From: Rikenellaceae bacterium
Lineage (GTDB): Bacteria > Bacteroidota > Bacteroidia > Bacteroidales > UBA932
Direction of reading: 5' to 3'
DNA length: 64,000 nucleotides
Assembly: GCA_900771005.1 (NCBI GenBank)
Contig: CAAGMI010000061.1
Coordinates: 60,061-124,060 of the forward strand
Below are positions 25,332-34,329 of this stretch, in pieces (within the stretch, counting starts at the first letter, position 1; every line of letters begins with the position of its first letter). Under the pieces are notes generated by a model. That model ran no database searches. It saw nothing but the letters and a program-made list of their open reading frames with translations, and was not told the origin of the DNA. Position numbers and translations under genes: made by a program.

Positions 25332-26546
25332 ATGATAATTCTTGTAATAAATTGCGGCAGTTCATCAATCAAGTACCAGCTGCTTGATATGAAGAATGAT
25401 GATGTCTATGACCTTCTTGCCAAAGGCCTTGTTGAAAAGATCGGTCTTCCTGAGGGATGTATAAGCCACAGGCCTACCGGTAAGGATAGGTACGAGAAGA
25501 CATTGGCGATTCCTGACCATAAGGTGGGAATCCAGCTTGTGCTCGATGCTCTTGTGGATCCGGAACACGGAGTTATCAGGAGCTTCGACGACATAGAGGC
25601 GGTCGGCCACCGTATCGTGCAGGGAGCGGACTTTTTCGGTGGCAGCGCTCTTGTGGATGAAGACGTTATAGCTAAGATAGAGCTCTGCAGCGAGTTTGCA
25701 CCTTTACATAATCCGGCCAATCTGCTGGGCATCCGTGCCGTGCAGAAGGTGCTTCCGTCAGTCCCTCAGGTCGTGACGTTCGATACGGCGTTCCACCAGA
25801 CGATGGAGCCGTACGCATATATGTATGCTCTGCCTTATTCTTATTACGAGAAATACAAAGTTCGCCGTTACGGTGCGCACGGAACATCCCACCAGTATGT
25901 TTCACAGCGCGGAGCCAAGCTCGCCGGGTTGGATCCGAACAATTCAAAAATCATTACCTGCCACCTCGGAAACGGCAGCTCTGTTACCGCCGTCCGTGAC
26001 GGAAAATGTATTGATACCTCTATGGGATTCACCCCTCTCGAAGGTATGATCATGGGAACCAGATGCGGTACCATAGATGCCAGCATAATCCCTTTCATCA
26101 TGAAGAAAGAGAATCTTACTCCAGACCAGATGACACACGTCCTCAACAAGGAGAGCGGACTGTTGGGTCTTTCAGGAGAGAGTTCAGACTGCAGGGACAT
26201 GCTCGAACTGGCAAAGAACGGCCATCAGAGAGCCAAGATAGCTCTCAAGAAGCTCGTCAATGACGTGGCCAAACTTGTCGGTGGATATGTAGCCGAGATG
26301 AACGGGGTCGATATGATCATCTTCACGGCAGGCATCGGAGAGAACAATCCTAAGGTGCGTCGCTGGATATGTGATCAGTTCGGTTATCTCGGAGTCAAGA
26401 TAGATGCTGAAGCGAACGAGAAATCCGGCGAAGAGACCATTATCTCGACACCGGATTCCAAGGTTGTCGTGGCTATGATTCCTACAAACGAGGAACTTGT
26501 CATAGCTCGCGACACTATGCATCTTGTCACTGCACTGGAGGACTAG
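25332..26546 (+). CDS. ackA: Acetate kinase
   Basis: Converts acetyl phosphate and ADP to acetate and ATP, the last step of acetate fermentation. The 404-residue protein shows the ASKHA-fold phosphate motifs: VINCGSSSIKYQLL at the N-terminus, VTFDTAFHQTM, CHLGNGSSVTAV and the adenosine motif FTAGIGENNP. I place the start at 25332 (MIILVINCGSS) on homology. Its stop lies 3 bp from the stop of pta on the opposite strand, so the two pathway genes are convergent instead of forming one operon. Confidence 0.97.
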   Translation: MIILVINCGSSSIKYQLLDMKNDDVYDLLAKGLVEKIGLPEGCISHRPTGKDRYEKTLAIPDHKVGIQLVLDALVDPEHGVIRSFDDIEAVGHRIVQGADFFGGSALVDEDVIAKIELCSEFAPLHNPANLLGIRAVQKVLPSVPQVVTFDTAFHQTMEPYAYMYALPYSYYEKYKVRRYGAHGTSHQYVSQRGAKLAGLDPNNSKIITCHLGNGSSVTAVRDGKCIDTSMGFTPLEGMIMGTRCGTIDASIIPFIMKKENLTPDQMTHVLNKESGLLGLSGESSDCRDMLELAKNGHQRAKIALKKLVNDVAKLVGGYVAEMNGVDMIIFTAGIGENNPKVRRWICDQFGYLGVKIDAEANEKSGEETIISTPDSKVVVAMIPTNEELVIARDTMHLVTALED

Positions 26547-26549
26547 ACC

Positions 26550-27557
26550 CTATTTTGAGTCCATCGCCTGGCAGGCGGTGATGGCGATCATCTTGTAGAT
26601 ATCATCAACGGAACAACCTCTGCTGAGGTCGTTGACCGGGCGTGCGATGCCCTGGAGGATTGGTCCTATCGCATCGGCGTTCCCGAGTCTCTGTATGAGT
26701 TTGTACCCTATATTACCTGCTTCGAGGTTAGGGAATACCAGTACGTTTGCCTTGCCGGCGATTTCAGAACCTGGGGCTTTCTTCTGTCCTACTGAAGGTA
26801 CCAGAGCCGCATCTGCCTGAAGTTCACCGTCGATCTTGAGCTCAGGATTCATCTGCTTCGCGATAGATGTGGCCTCAACGACCTTGTCCACGACCTCGTG
26901 TTTCGCCGATCCTTTGGTTGAGAATGAAAGCATGGCTACCCTTGGCTCCGTGAAACCGGCCACGCTCTTTGCCGTCTCTGCCGTACAGATTGCTATCTGT
27001 GAGAGTTGATTTGCGTCAGGGACAGGTGTGACTGCAATGTCGCCTATCACGAGAACTCCATTCTCACCATATTCGGGTGTCTTTGTGATCGTAAGCATTG
27101 CACCGCTCACGCAGGAAATCCCTGGCTTGCATTTTATGATCTGAAGGGCGGGGCGGAGAGTGTCTCCCGTCGTTGAGAGAGCTCCGCTTATCTGACCGTC
27201 AGCATCTCCGCTCTTGATTATCAGACAGCCGAAATACAGCGGATTCTTTACAAGTTCTTCCGCCTGTTCCGGAGTCATTCCTTTCGATTTTCTAAGTTCG
27301 TAAAGAAGGTTGGCGTATTCTGCAGTCTTTTCACTTGTCGCAGGATCGATTATGGTAGCTTTGGAGATATTCTTGAGGGAAAGGCTCTCTGCCTTTTCAA
27401 GTATTTCTTTCCTGCTGCCGATCAGGATGATTTCGGCGAGGTCGTCTGCGAGAGCCTTGTCTGCAGCCTTTATTGTGCGCTCTTCAAGCGATTCAGGCAG
27501 GACTATGCGCTGCCTGTTCGATTTCGCGCGACTGATGATGCTTTCTATAAGTGACAT
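26550..27557 (-). CDS. pta: Phosphate acetyltransferase
   Basis: Makes acetyl phosphate from acetyl-CoA, feeding acetate kinase. The 335-residue protein is the short form without the N-terminal regulatory domain, with IVLPESLEERTIKAA, SGALSTTGDTLRPALQ and the terminal ARPVNDLSRGCSVDDIY motif. It is the last gene of a minus-strand run (22 bp after the cytidylate-kinase-like gene) and faces ackA tail to tail with a 3-bp gap. Confidence 0.97.
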   Translation of the reverse strand: MSLIESIISRAKSNRQRIVLPESLEERTIKAADKALADDLAEIILIGSRKEILEKAESLSLKNISKATIIDPATSEKTAEYANLLYELRKSKGMTPEQAEELVKNPLYFGCLIIKSGDADGQISGALSTTGDTLRPALQIIKCKPGISCVSGAMLTITKTPEYGENGVLVIGDIAVTPVPDANQLSQIAICTAETAKSVAGFTEPRVAMLSFSTKGSAKHEVVDKVVEATSIAKQMNPELKIDGELQADAALVPSVGQKKAPGSEIAGKANVLVFPNLEAGNIGYKLIQRLGNADAIGPILQGIARPVNDLSRGCSVDDIYKMIAITACQAMDSK

Positions 27558-27579
27558 ATCTGTGTTTGTTTTTAAGTTT

Positions 27580-28197
27580 CTACAATAACCCCTGTTCCCT
27601 GGCGAAGTTTATGATGAAATCGGCGGTCTTCTCGGGGCCGAGTATGGATGCGTCCATGCACAGGTCATATTCGACGGCTTTTCCCCAGTGGCCTAGCGTG
27701 AAAAAGTTGTAATATTCGGCCCTGTGCCTGTCCCTCTTTTCGATGAACGCTTCGGCTTCCTCAAGGCTGATGCCCTCTTTCTCGGACACTTTTTTCTTCC
27801 TGTATTCAAGCGGGGCTGTGATGAAGACGTCCAGGCAGCAATCCATGTCCCTGAGAACATAATTTGACGCCCTTCCGACGAATATCGCCGACTCATTCTG
27901 CGCAATGTCACGGATGAGGTCGCTCATCATCATGAATATTTCTCCGTCATTGAGTCCGGACGATGAACTTCCGTATCCATAACGGTTGGCGCCGAATATG
28001 TTGCTGATTTTCCATAAACGCCTTTTTTCGTCGCGGTGGTTGAAGAGGGACTCGCTGAATCCGCTCTTTTCTGCGGCCATATGTAGCAGTTCATTGTCAT
28101 AGACCTTGATTCCGAGCTTTCTGCCTATCTCGTCGGCTACGGCCTTTCCTCCGCTGCCATACTGCCTCCCGATGTTGAATATTATGTGTTTGTCCAT
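27580..28197 (-). CDS. Cytidylate-kinase-like family protein
   Basis: A 205-residue P-loop kinase of the cytidylate-kinase-like family: N-terminal GRQYGSGGKAVADEIGRKLG forms the phosphate-binding loop, followed by YDNELL, IFVGRASNYVL and the lid region EKRDRHRAEYYNFF. The true substrate of this family is not established; it is distinct from the canonical Cmk. The ATG at 28197 is 4 bp after the MATE gene stop; an upstream ATG at 28230 would overlap that gene. Part of the minus-strand unit ending in pta. Confidence 0.85.
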   Translation of the reverse strand: MDKHIIFNIGRQYGSGGKAVADEIGRKLGIKVYDNELLHMAAEKSGFSESLFNHRDEKRRLWKISNIFGANRYGYGSSSSGLNDGEIFMMMSDLIRDIAQNESAIFVGRASNYVLRDMDCCLDVFITAPLEYRKKKVSEKEGISLEEAEAFIEKRDRHRAEYYNFFTLGHWGKAVEYDLCMDASILGPEKTADFIINFAREQGLL

Positions 28198-28201
28198 ATC
28201 C

Positions 28202-29596
28202 CTATAATTCGCTTCCGAGTATGTCTGCATCCTCTCCGTCGTGCAGCTTGTTGAATTTTCTGAAGATCCTTACGATGAAGAATGCCGATACCAGGATGGC
28301 AATCACATCCGAGATAGGGAAACTCATCCATACCCCGGATTCGGCATATTTCAGCGGCAGGGTGTATATCAACGGTACAAGGAACAGAAGCTGCCTGCTC
28401 AATGAAAGGAAAATTGATATCTTGACCATGCCGATGCACTGGAAGAAATTGCCGGTGACCATGGTGAAACCGACAAGCGCGATAGCGACGTTCATTGTAC
28501 GAAGTCCCTTGGCTGCCAATTCCTTGAGTGCCGGATCGTTGGTGAAGAGGCCGACCGCCTGCTCGGAGAGGAGCTCACTTACAAGGAAGCATACCGTAGT
28601 GGTGACCACAGCGCAAATCACAGTAAGCTTGAAAACTTCCTTGACCCTCGTGTATTGTTTAGCCCCGTAATTGTAACCGGCAATAGGCTGCATTCCCTGG
28701 TTGAATCCCATGGCAATCATTATGAACATGAAAGAGATTCTGTTCACTATTCCATAGGCTCCGATGGCCAGGTCTCCGCCATATTTGAGAAGTTGCTGAT
28801 TGATGAACAATGCTACGATGCAGGCTGCGGAATTCATGAGGAAAGGCCCTATCCCGATAGCCATTGACTGTTTTGCGATGCGCTTGTCAATCTGGAATAT
28901 TGGCTTCGGGAAGTGCGGTATCTTGTTCCTGTCAATGAAAAACCGCAAGGAATATGTCAGCGCCATCATCTGGCACAGGATCGTAGCAAGAGCCGCTCCG
29001 CGTATGCCCAAATCCAGTACGAAGATGAATACGGGATCCAGAATCGCGTTCGATATGACCGTGAAGAGAGTCAGCCCCATCGCCGTTTTGGGATGTCCGC
29101 TTGCACGTATCACGCCGTTGAGGCCGAAATACAGATGAGTGAACACGTTTCCGAAAAGGATGATTTTCATATACTCCCTCGCGAACGGAATCGTGTTGTC
29201 GCTTGCTCCGAAGAACCTCAGTACGGGATCGAGGAATATCAGGATGGATGCCGCAAAGAGCGCACCCAGGATGATATTCAGGGAAAAAATGTTGCCCAGG
29301 ACCTTGTTCGCGTTGTTATAGTTCTTCTGGCCGAGAAGGACGGAAATCATCGTCATCCCACCCACACCCACCAGTGTGCCGAGTGCGGTGGAAAGGTTCA
29401 TGATAGGGAAAGTGACGGCAAGTCCCGAAATGGCCAGGGAACCCACATCTCTGATATGGCCGATATATATGCTGTCGACCATGTTGTATAAAGAAGCCGC
29501 AGTCTGGGCGATAATGCCCGGGACTGCGTACATCTTAAGTAGAGTGCCTATTTTCTTGGTTCCAAGCTCCAGGGGAGCCGCTTCTCCCATCCCCAT
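28202..29596 (-). CDS. MATE family efflux transporter
   Basis: A 464-residue inner-membrane protein with about twelve hydrophobic segments and MATE-type repeats: an N-terminal PGIIAQTAASLYNMVDSIYIG and, in the middle, GIGPFLMNSAACIVALFINQ with FNQGMQPIAGYNYGAK. MATE transporters export drugs or metabolites using a sodium or proton gradient. The substrate cannot be read from sequence. A second ATG two codons in is possible. It starts 1 bp after the FKBP-like gene ends. Confidence 0.93.
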   Translation of the reverse strand: MGMGEAAPLELGTKKIGTLLKMYAVPGIIAQTAASLYNMVDSIYIGHIRDVGSLAISGLAVTFPIMNLSTALGTLVGVGGMTMISVLLGQKNYNNANKVLGNIFSLNIILGALFAASILIFLDPVLRFFGASDNTIPFAREYMKIILFGNVFTHLYFGLNGVIRASGHPKTAMGLTLFTVISNAILDPVFIFVLDLGIRGAALATILCQMMALTYSLRFFIDRNKIPHFPKPIFQIDKRIAKQSMAIGIGPFLMNSAACIVALFINQQLLKYGGDLAIGAYGIVNRISFMFIMIAMGFNQGMQPIAGYNYGAKQYTRVKEVFKLTVICAVVTTTVCFLVSELLSEQAVGLFTNDPALKELAAKGLRTMNVAIALVGFTMVTGNFFQCIGMVKISIFLSLSRQLLFLVPLIYTLPLKYAESGVWMSFPISDVIAILVSAFFIVRIFRKFNKLHDGEDADILGSEL

Positions 29597-29597
29597 C

Positions 29598-30608
29598 TTA
29601 CTTTTCGTCTACTATACTTATGTCGAATCTTAAAGGACTGTATTCCGGAATCATGGCTCCCGAACCTGATGATGAATAGCCTGATGCCGAGTAGAATATC
29701 GCTGTGCACGATTCGTACGGCTTCATCTGGTATATGGCGTAGGCGAATCCGTCAATGACATTGTTGCCTGAAAGCTTGATCTCCGTGTAATCATCGGCAT
29801 AGGTTATTTTGACCGGTTTGTATGCGTTGCCTTCCTTGAATATGCCGTACATTCTTGCCGTATCCTTTATCGTGGTGTCAAACACCTGTCCGTCAAGCCT
29901 TCTTCCGATGTAATTGATGTAGAAAGTGCTGTCTTTCTTGAAAGAAGTGGTGTCTGAAGGCTCCTTCGTGCGGATGTAATAGAAACCGTACTTGAGCTGC
30001 TTCACGGTGTTTTCGTCATAATTGCGCCTGATATACCGTTGGATGGAATCGACTTCCCAGGCCGGCTCGTCACTGATCTTGTCCAGAATCTTTATCTCAT
30101 AGATGTAGTCTTCCTGACCGTTCACATTCCTGAGGTATCCTTCTTCCGAATCATAGCGGCTCAGGGTCATCAGCCACCTTGGGATGATAATTTTCCTGAA
30201 GCCTCCGACCCTCATATCCCTGAAAGCGTATTCGGCTCCCGCATATGTGCCCGCACTGCCATATGGCATGAGACTCGGTCCGTAATGCCTTGTCTTGTCG
30301 TACTGGGACAACTGCTTGGCCACTTCTGCGTATGTGAAGGCTGCATACTCTCCTTTTTCAACGGTCCGTATGGAATAGTCCGCTTCCAGGAACGTGCTGT
30401 CAACGGGATCTCCCACAATATCCCCTGAGCCGGGGATGTCTTCTACGATGTATATTCCGGGAAAGGTCTTTTCCGCGTTCGGATAGTTGACCCTCACCCA
30501 GGAAGTGAAAAATCTGTACTCTTTCTCGTTCTTTATTTCTGACGCTTTTTCAGCGCAGGAACAAACGCATGCACACGCAATTGCAATCAAAAAAAACGTT
30601 CTCTTCAT
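29598..30608 (-). CDS. FKBP-type peptidyl-prolyl isomerase-like lipoprotein
   Basis: A 336-residue lipoprotein (signal peptide, lipobox CVCSC). It appears to hold two FKBP-like domains: a first at about 60-200 (with GTYAGAEYAFRDMRVGGFRKIIIP) and a second at about 210-336 (INYIGRRLDGQVFDTTI, ending YSPLRFDISIVDEK). FKBPs speed proline isomerisation during folding of periplasmic or surface proteins. Some aromatic active-site residues are hard to align, so activity is uncertain. It directly abuts the DHH phosphoesterase gene (no gap). Confidence 0.8.
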   Translation of the reverse strand: MKRTFFLIAIACACVCSCAEKASEIKNEKEYRFFTSWVRVNYPNAEKTFPGIYIVEDIPGSGDIVGDPVDSTFLEADYSIRTVEKGEYAAFTYAEVAKQLSQYDKTRHYGPSLMPYGSAGTYAGAEYAFRDMRVGGFRKIIIPRWLMTLSRYDSEEGYLRNVNGQEDYIYEIKILDKISDEPAWEVDSIQRYIRRNYDENTVKQLKYGFYYIRTKEPSDTTSFKKDSTFYINYIGRRLDGQVFDTTIKDTARMYGIFKEGNAYKPVKITYADDYTEIKLSGNNVIDGFAYAIYQMKPYESCTAIFYSASGYSSSGSGAMIPEYSPLRFDISIVDEK

Positions 30609-31628
30609 TTATCTGGCGACTTTTTTGATGTATTCTTCCGCATATTCCGGGGACTTTATGTCCTTCGGGAAATACAATCTTCCACCGGCGGCCTGCTCGT
30701 GTCCGCCCCCGTTGAAATGTTCTCTGGCCATCCTGTTGGCGGAAAATCCTTTCTTTGAACGGATGGAGACCCTGAAATAATCCTCGTCTTCCTTGAGCAG
30801 TATGCTCATGTTGACCTTCCCTATGCTCAGCGGGATGTTGACCAGCCCTTCCAGCTCACCTTCCCGTATGTCAAATTCATCCAGAAGATCCCTGAATGCA
30901 ATAACATAAGCCGTGCCATTGTCCAATATTTTCAGGTGGTCTTTCAGAAGTGCAGCCATCGCCCTGACCCTGTTTTCCCTATACTCGTTGTACAGCCGGC
31001 TTATGATATAGTCCCTGTCCACTCCTGCGGAAAGCAGGTCGGCAGCCATTTTCAGTGTTGACGGATATACCGAGTTGGCGAAATTGTTGGTGTCGGTGGT
31101 CATCCCCGTCATGAGCGCACGCAGGGAAGACATCGGCAAAACTGATGCATCGCCCTGTATGTCAGGAAGATTCAGAAGTACCTGATACAACAGTTCGCTG
31201 GCGGATGAAATCCCGGTCTCACTGAAACAGATGTCAAAACAATCCTCGGAAGGATTGAGATGATGGTCGATAAGCACTTTCGGTGCCTTGCATGATCTGA
31301 CCGGTTCTTCAAGTGTGGAAATCCTGCTGAAATCATTGAAATCAAGGCATACAAGCAGGTCGCATCCCGTTATCGTGCCTTCCGTGGATCCGTCACCGAA
31401 CACCGTGATCCCTTCATCCTCGGCGAGGAAAGCCAGCGAATCCGGATACGGAGTCGGGAGTACCGTCAAGGCATTCTTTTTTCTGTTGGTCCTGAGATAG
31501 TGCATCAGTGCGGAACAGCTTCCGATGGCATCCCCGTCCGGATTGGTGTGCGTTATTATCGCTATGCGCTCGCTGCAATCCAGCAGTTCGTTGAATCTTT
31601 TGATTTTATCCGGTGAAATCGTGCTCAT
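30609..31628 (-). CDS. DHH-family phosphoesterase, NrnA-like
   Basis: A 339-residue cytoplasmic enzyme with the DHH domain motifs THTNPDGDAIGS (metal site), CLDFNDFSR and VLIDHH, and a C-terminal DHHA1 domain with GGGHEQAAGG. NrnA-like enzymes degrade short oligoribonucleotides and 3'-phosphoadenosine 5'-phosphate. All motif residues look intact. I chose the ATG at 31628. CAAATTTA at 31651-31658 is a TAAATTTG box on this strand, 22 nt before the start, so this is likely the first gene of the five-gene unit down to pta. Confidence 0.9.
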   Translation of the reverse strand: MSTISPDKIKRFNELLDCSERIAIITHTNPDGDAIGSCSALMHYLRTNRKKNALTVLPTPYPDSLAFLAEDEGITVFGDGSTEGTITGCDLLVCLDFNDFSRISTLEEPVRSCKAPKVLIDHHLNPSEDCFDICFSETGISSASELLYQVLLNLPDIQGDASVLPMSSLRALMTGMTTDTNNFANSVYPSTLKMAADLLSAGVDRDYIISRLYNEYRENRVRAMAALLKDHLKILDNGTAYVIAFRDLLDEFDIREGELEGLVNIPLSIGKVNMSILLKEDEDYFRVSIRSKKGFSANRMAREHFNGGGHEQAAGGRLYFPKDIKSPEYAEEYIKKVAR

Positions 31629-31667
31629 CCGCAATTCCTGTATACGTTCGCAAATTTAGTTAAAATA

Positions 31668-31698
31668 TTGCATTTCATAAATCATTTTTATAACTTTG
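31668..31698 (+). promoter_or_regulatory. Promoter of the membrane-anchored protein / DUF3822 / rsmD unit
   Basis: TTG (31668-31670), exactly 20 nt, then TAACTTTG (31691-31698) match the Bacteroidota promoter consensus fully. The start codon follows 33 nt later. Confidence 0.8.
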
Positions 31699-31731
31699 TC
31701 CGACTTTGGAAACAAATAAAATTACACAATA

Positions 31732-32430
31732 ATGAATCCAACACTAAAAAAGATTTTGACCTGGTTTGTATTCCCTGTCATCATCATCGTCCTCGTAATT
31801 GCGATTGTCAGCAGTATCATGCAGCCTGTCAACTTTAACAAGCAGAGAGATTTCCGCAAGAACGTCGCTATCCAGCAGATGAAAGACATCCGTACTCTTC
31901 AGGTGGCATTCAAGGCTGAGAACGGAAGATTCGCTCCTGCAATGGACACACTCATCGATTTCTACAACAACGGTCAGATGACGGTCATCATGCAGGTCGG
32001 TTCAATGGATGACTCAACTGCAGTTCAGCACACTGAAGCAATCAAGAAAGAGCACAAGGGTAAGATTTCCGGACTGGAGCTCTACCAGCTGTATCTTGCA
32101 GGTGACAAGAACCTTGTATTCTCAGTAGAGAACAAGACTCCTGTCAAGGAGAACCTCTTTACAGATCGTAACGATTTTGATATCAACGCTCTCAAGTACA
32201 TTCCTTTCTCAGAGGGTGAGCCGGTTATCATGGAGGCAACCATCAAGCAGGTATCCGGTGTACAGGTTCCTCTTTTCGAGGCTAAGATTCCTTACAAGTC
32301 TTTGCTCAAGGGCATGAACAACCAGCTTCGCATCAACCTTGATGCAGAGTGCAGGGCTCAGAACAAGTACGAAGGACTCCAGGTAGGTAGCATTGAAGCT
32401 CCTAACAACAACGCAGGTAACTGGGAGTAA
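31732..32430 (+). CDS. Conserved hypothetical protein with one membrane anchor and pilin-like helix
   Basis: A 232-residue protein with one N-terminal membrane segment (about 10-30, WFVFPVIIIVLVIAIVSSI) and a periplasmic domain. The part after the anchor (MKDIRTLQVAFKAENGRFAPAM) resembles the conserved alpha-helix and NGRYP region of type II/IV pseudopilins, but there is no prepilin peptidase motif. Two halves of beta-rich sequence follow. I do not recognise a named family. It has a strong promoter, and its frequent GAG, AAC, CTC and CGT codons suggest good expression. It starts the unit with DUF3822 and rsmD. Confidence 0.75.
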   Translation: MNPTLKKILTWFVFPVIIIVLVIAIVSSIMQPVNFNKQRDFRKNVAIQQMKDIRTLQVAFKAENGRFAPAMDTLIDFYNNGQMTVIMQVGSMDDSTAVQHTEAIKKEHKGKISGLELYQLYLAGDKNLVFSVENKTPVKENLFTDRNDFDINALKYIPFSEGEPVIMEATIKQVSGVQVPLFEAKIPYKSLLKGMNNQLRINLDAECRAQNKYEGLQVGSIEAPNNNAGNWE

Positions 32431-32432
32431 TA

Positions 32433-32954
32433 GTGGAGATTTCTCTTCTCACTCCGAAGTGCACGCTTGTACCTGCACAATTCTTTGAATCCGGTTCCGC
32501 CCGGGAGTCCCTGGCTGAGGTCGTGGACTTGGATGACAAGGATGAGGTCAGGTTCGTAGAGGTGCCGCAGTATGATGCAGTACTTGTGTACGCTGATTCG
32601 GAAGAGGGGGCTTACTCCAAGGAAATAAAAGAAGACGTCTCAGGCGAGGGTCAGGGTGCCCTGCCTGAGATGTTTTATATATTACGGGATCTGCAGAAGT
32701 GCAAGGAGTACAACAAGATACTGGCAACCTTGCGTGACGGCTATCTGTATCTCGCGATAGCTCAGGGAAATTCACTTATGCTGAGCAATGTCTACAAGGC
32801 TCAGGACTTCACTACTGCCGAATATTTCCTGTTTCTGGCGATGAAGTCCCTGCAACTCAATCCGGAAGTGTCCACAGTATATTGGAGGATGCCTGTCGGA
32901 CCGGAGGATGAGTTGTCCCTGTATAGATATTTCAAGGCTGTTGACCGGGTATGA
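32433..32954 (+). CDS. DUF3822 family protein (short)
   Basis: A 173-residue protein of a Bacteroidota family often found beside rsmD, as here. Conserved features are YLYLAIAQGNSLMLSNVYKA and AEYFLFLAMKSLQLNPEVSTVYW. Most family members are around 250 residues or more; this one lacks part of the N-terminal half. It starts with GTG 2 bp after the previous stop. Function is unknown. Its TGA overlaps the rsmD ATG. Confidence 0.78.
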   Translation: MEISLLTPKCTLVPAQFFESGSARESLAEVVDLDDKDEVRFVEVPQYDAVLVYADSEEGAYSKEIKEDVSGEGQGALPEMFYILRDLQKCKEYNKILATLRDGYLYLAIAQGNSLMLSNVYKAQDFTTAEYFLFLAMKSLQLNPEVSTVYWRMPVGPEDELSLYRYFKAVDRV

Positions 32955-33490
32955 GAATAATCGGAGGCGCCCTCAAGGGCAAGACGATCAACCCGCCGGC
33001 TTTCTATAAGGCAAGACCTACCACAGACTTCGCGAGGGAAGGTCTTTTCAATATTCTGAACAATGAGTATGATTTCGAGGATTTGAAAGTCCTCGATCTT
33101 TTCGGTGGAACAGGTGCTGTTTCGTTTGAATTCGCATCCAGAGGAGCCGCTAAAGTGTATTGCGTCGAAATGGCCAGGGAGAACGCGTCGTTCATCAAGA
33201 CTGAAGCCGACCGTCTCGGACTTAACAACGTCGTTATGGTTAGGGACAACGTATTTGACTTCCTCCCCATCTGCAAGGAAAAGTTCGATATCATTTTCGC
33301 TGACCCTCCTTATTCACTGGAAGGGCTTGAGACTATTCCTGATAAGGTTTTTGCCCAGGATATCCTATATCCGGAACGCTATTTCATCCTTGAGCACGGG
33401 GACGAGCATTCCTTCAGGGAGCATCCTTTTTTCGTCAAGGAAAAGGAGTATGGACGTGTTCACTTCTCTTTCTTTGAGAAGCCCTTATAG
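32951..33490 (+). CDS. rsmD: 16S rRNA (guanine966-N2)-methyltransferase
   Basis: The 179-residue SAM-dependent enzyme methylates G966 of 16S rRNA during 30S assembly. It has the family N-terminus MRIIGGALKGKTI, the substrate loop RPTTDFAREGLFNIL, SAM motif LDLFGGTGAVSFE and catalytic motif ADPPY. ATGA overlap couples it to the DUF3822 gene, and its last 6 bp overlap mazG on the other strand. Confidence 0.95.
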   Translation: MRIIGGALKGKTINPPAFYKARPTTDFAREGLFNILNNEYDFEDLKVLDLFGGTGAVSFEFASRGAAKVYCVEMARENASFIKTEADRLGLNNVVMVRDNVFDFLPICKEKFDIIFADPPYSLEGLETIPDKVFAQDILYPERYFILEHGDEHSFREHPFFVKEKEYGRVHFSFFEKPL

Positions 33491-34276
33491 ACCTTTTGCC
33501 TTACCTTCATCCCAGATTTCGTCCATCTGAGATAGCGTCAGGTCTGAAAGTTTTATTCCCTTTTTGATTGTATTCTCCTCAAGGTATCCGAACCTTCTCC
33601 TGAATTTTGAACAGGCTTTCCCAAGAGCGGCCTCCGGGTCGATGCCGTACAGACGTGCCGCATTTATGGTGGCAAACATGAGGTCTCCGAATTCCTCCTC
33701 AATATGCATCTCGTCGTTTTCGCCACAGGCTTCCATAACTTCATCGAGCTCTTCGCGGACCTTGTCCCAAACGTCCTCTTTCTTCTCCCAGTCGAATCCG
33801 CATCCTCTTGCCTTCTCCTGCATCGACAGGGCTTTCAGAACTGCCGGCATTGCGTCTGGGATGCCCGACATCACAGTCTTGTTCCCGTCTTTCTCCTTGG
33901 CTTTCACGAGTTCCCAGGTGTCAGCTATCTCCTTTGCCGTCAGTTTCTTTCCCGACTGCTCGCCGAATACGTGGGGATGTCTGAAAATCATCTTCTCGCA
34001 AATCCTGTCAAGACAGTCCGCAATATCGAAGGAACCTTCTTCCTGTCCCATTCTCGCGTAGAATACCAGATGGTAGAGAAGATCGCCGATCTCCTTGGCC
34101 GTGCCTTTGCGGTCTCCCTTTATGATGGTGTCGCTCAGCTCATAGACTTCCTCTTCCGTCATAGGGCGTATGGATTCCATGGTCTGCGCTGCATTCCACG
34201 GGCACTTTTCTCTAAGATCATCCATTATATCCAGGAGACGTCCGAATGCCGCTGTCTTTTGTTCTTTGGTGTGCAT
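33485..34276 (-). CDS. mazG: Nucleoside triphosphate pyrophosphohydrolase MazG
   Basis: Hydrolyses (d)NTPs to monophosphates and pyrophosphate, limiting abnormal nucleotides. The 263-residue protein has two MazG helical repeats: the first with CPWNAAQTMES and EEVYELSDTI, the second with EELDEVMEACGE and EEEFGDLMFA, the E-x2-E/D metal motifs. The start at 34276 (MHTKEQKT) fits homology; the open frame upstream runs into tcdA. TATTTTTG at 34309-34302 is a plausible -7 box, 25 nt before the ATG. Confidence 0.94.
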   Translation of the reverse strand: MHTKEQKTAAFGRLLDIMDDLREKCPWNAAQTMESIRPMTEEEVYELSDTIIKGDRKGTAKEIGDLLYHLVFYARMGQEEGSFDIADCLDRICEKMIFRHPHVFGEQSGKKLTAKEIADTWELVKAKEKDGNKTVMSGIPDAMPAVLKALSMQEKARGCGFDWEKKEDVWDKVREELDEVMEACGENDEMHIEEEFGDLMFATINAARLYGIDPEAALGKACSKFRRRFGYLEENTIKKGIKLSDLTLSQMDEIWDEGKAKGL

Positions 34277-34295
34277 TGAAATTATGTTAAATTTG
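34266..34295 (+). promoter_or_regulatory. tcdA promoter, overlapping the divergent mazG start
   Basis: TTG (34266-34268), a 19-nt spacer and TAAATTTG (34288-34295) match the consensus. The TTG lies inside the first codons of mazG, so the two divergent genes share about 50 bp for promoters. Confidence 0.72.
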
Positions 34296-34329
34296 TGAGT
34301 GCAAAAATAGCAATTAATTGTAACAGAAA

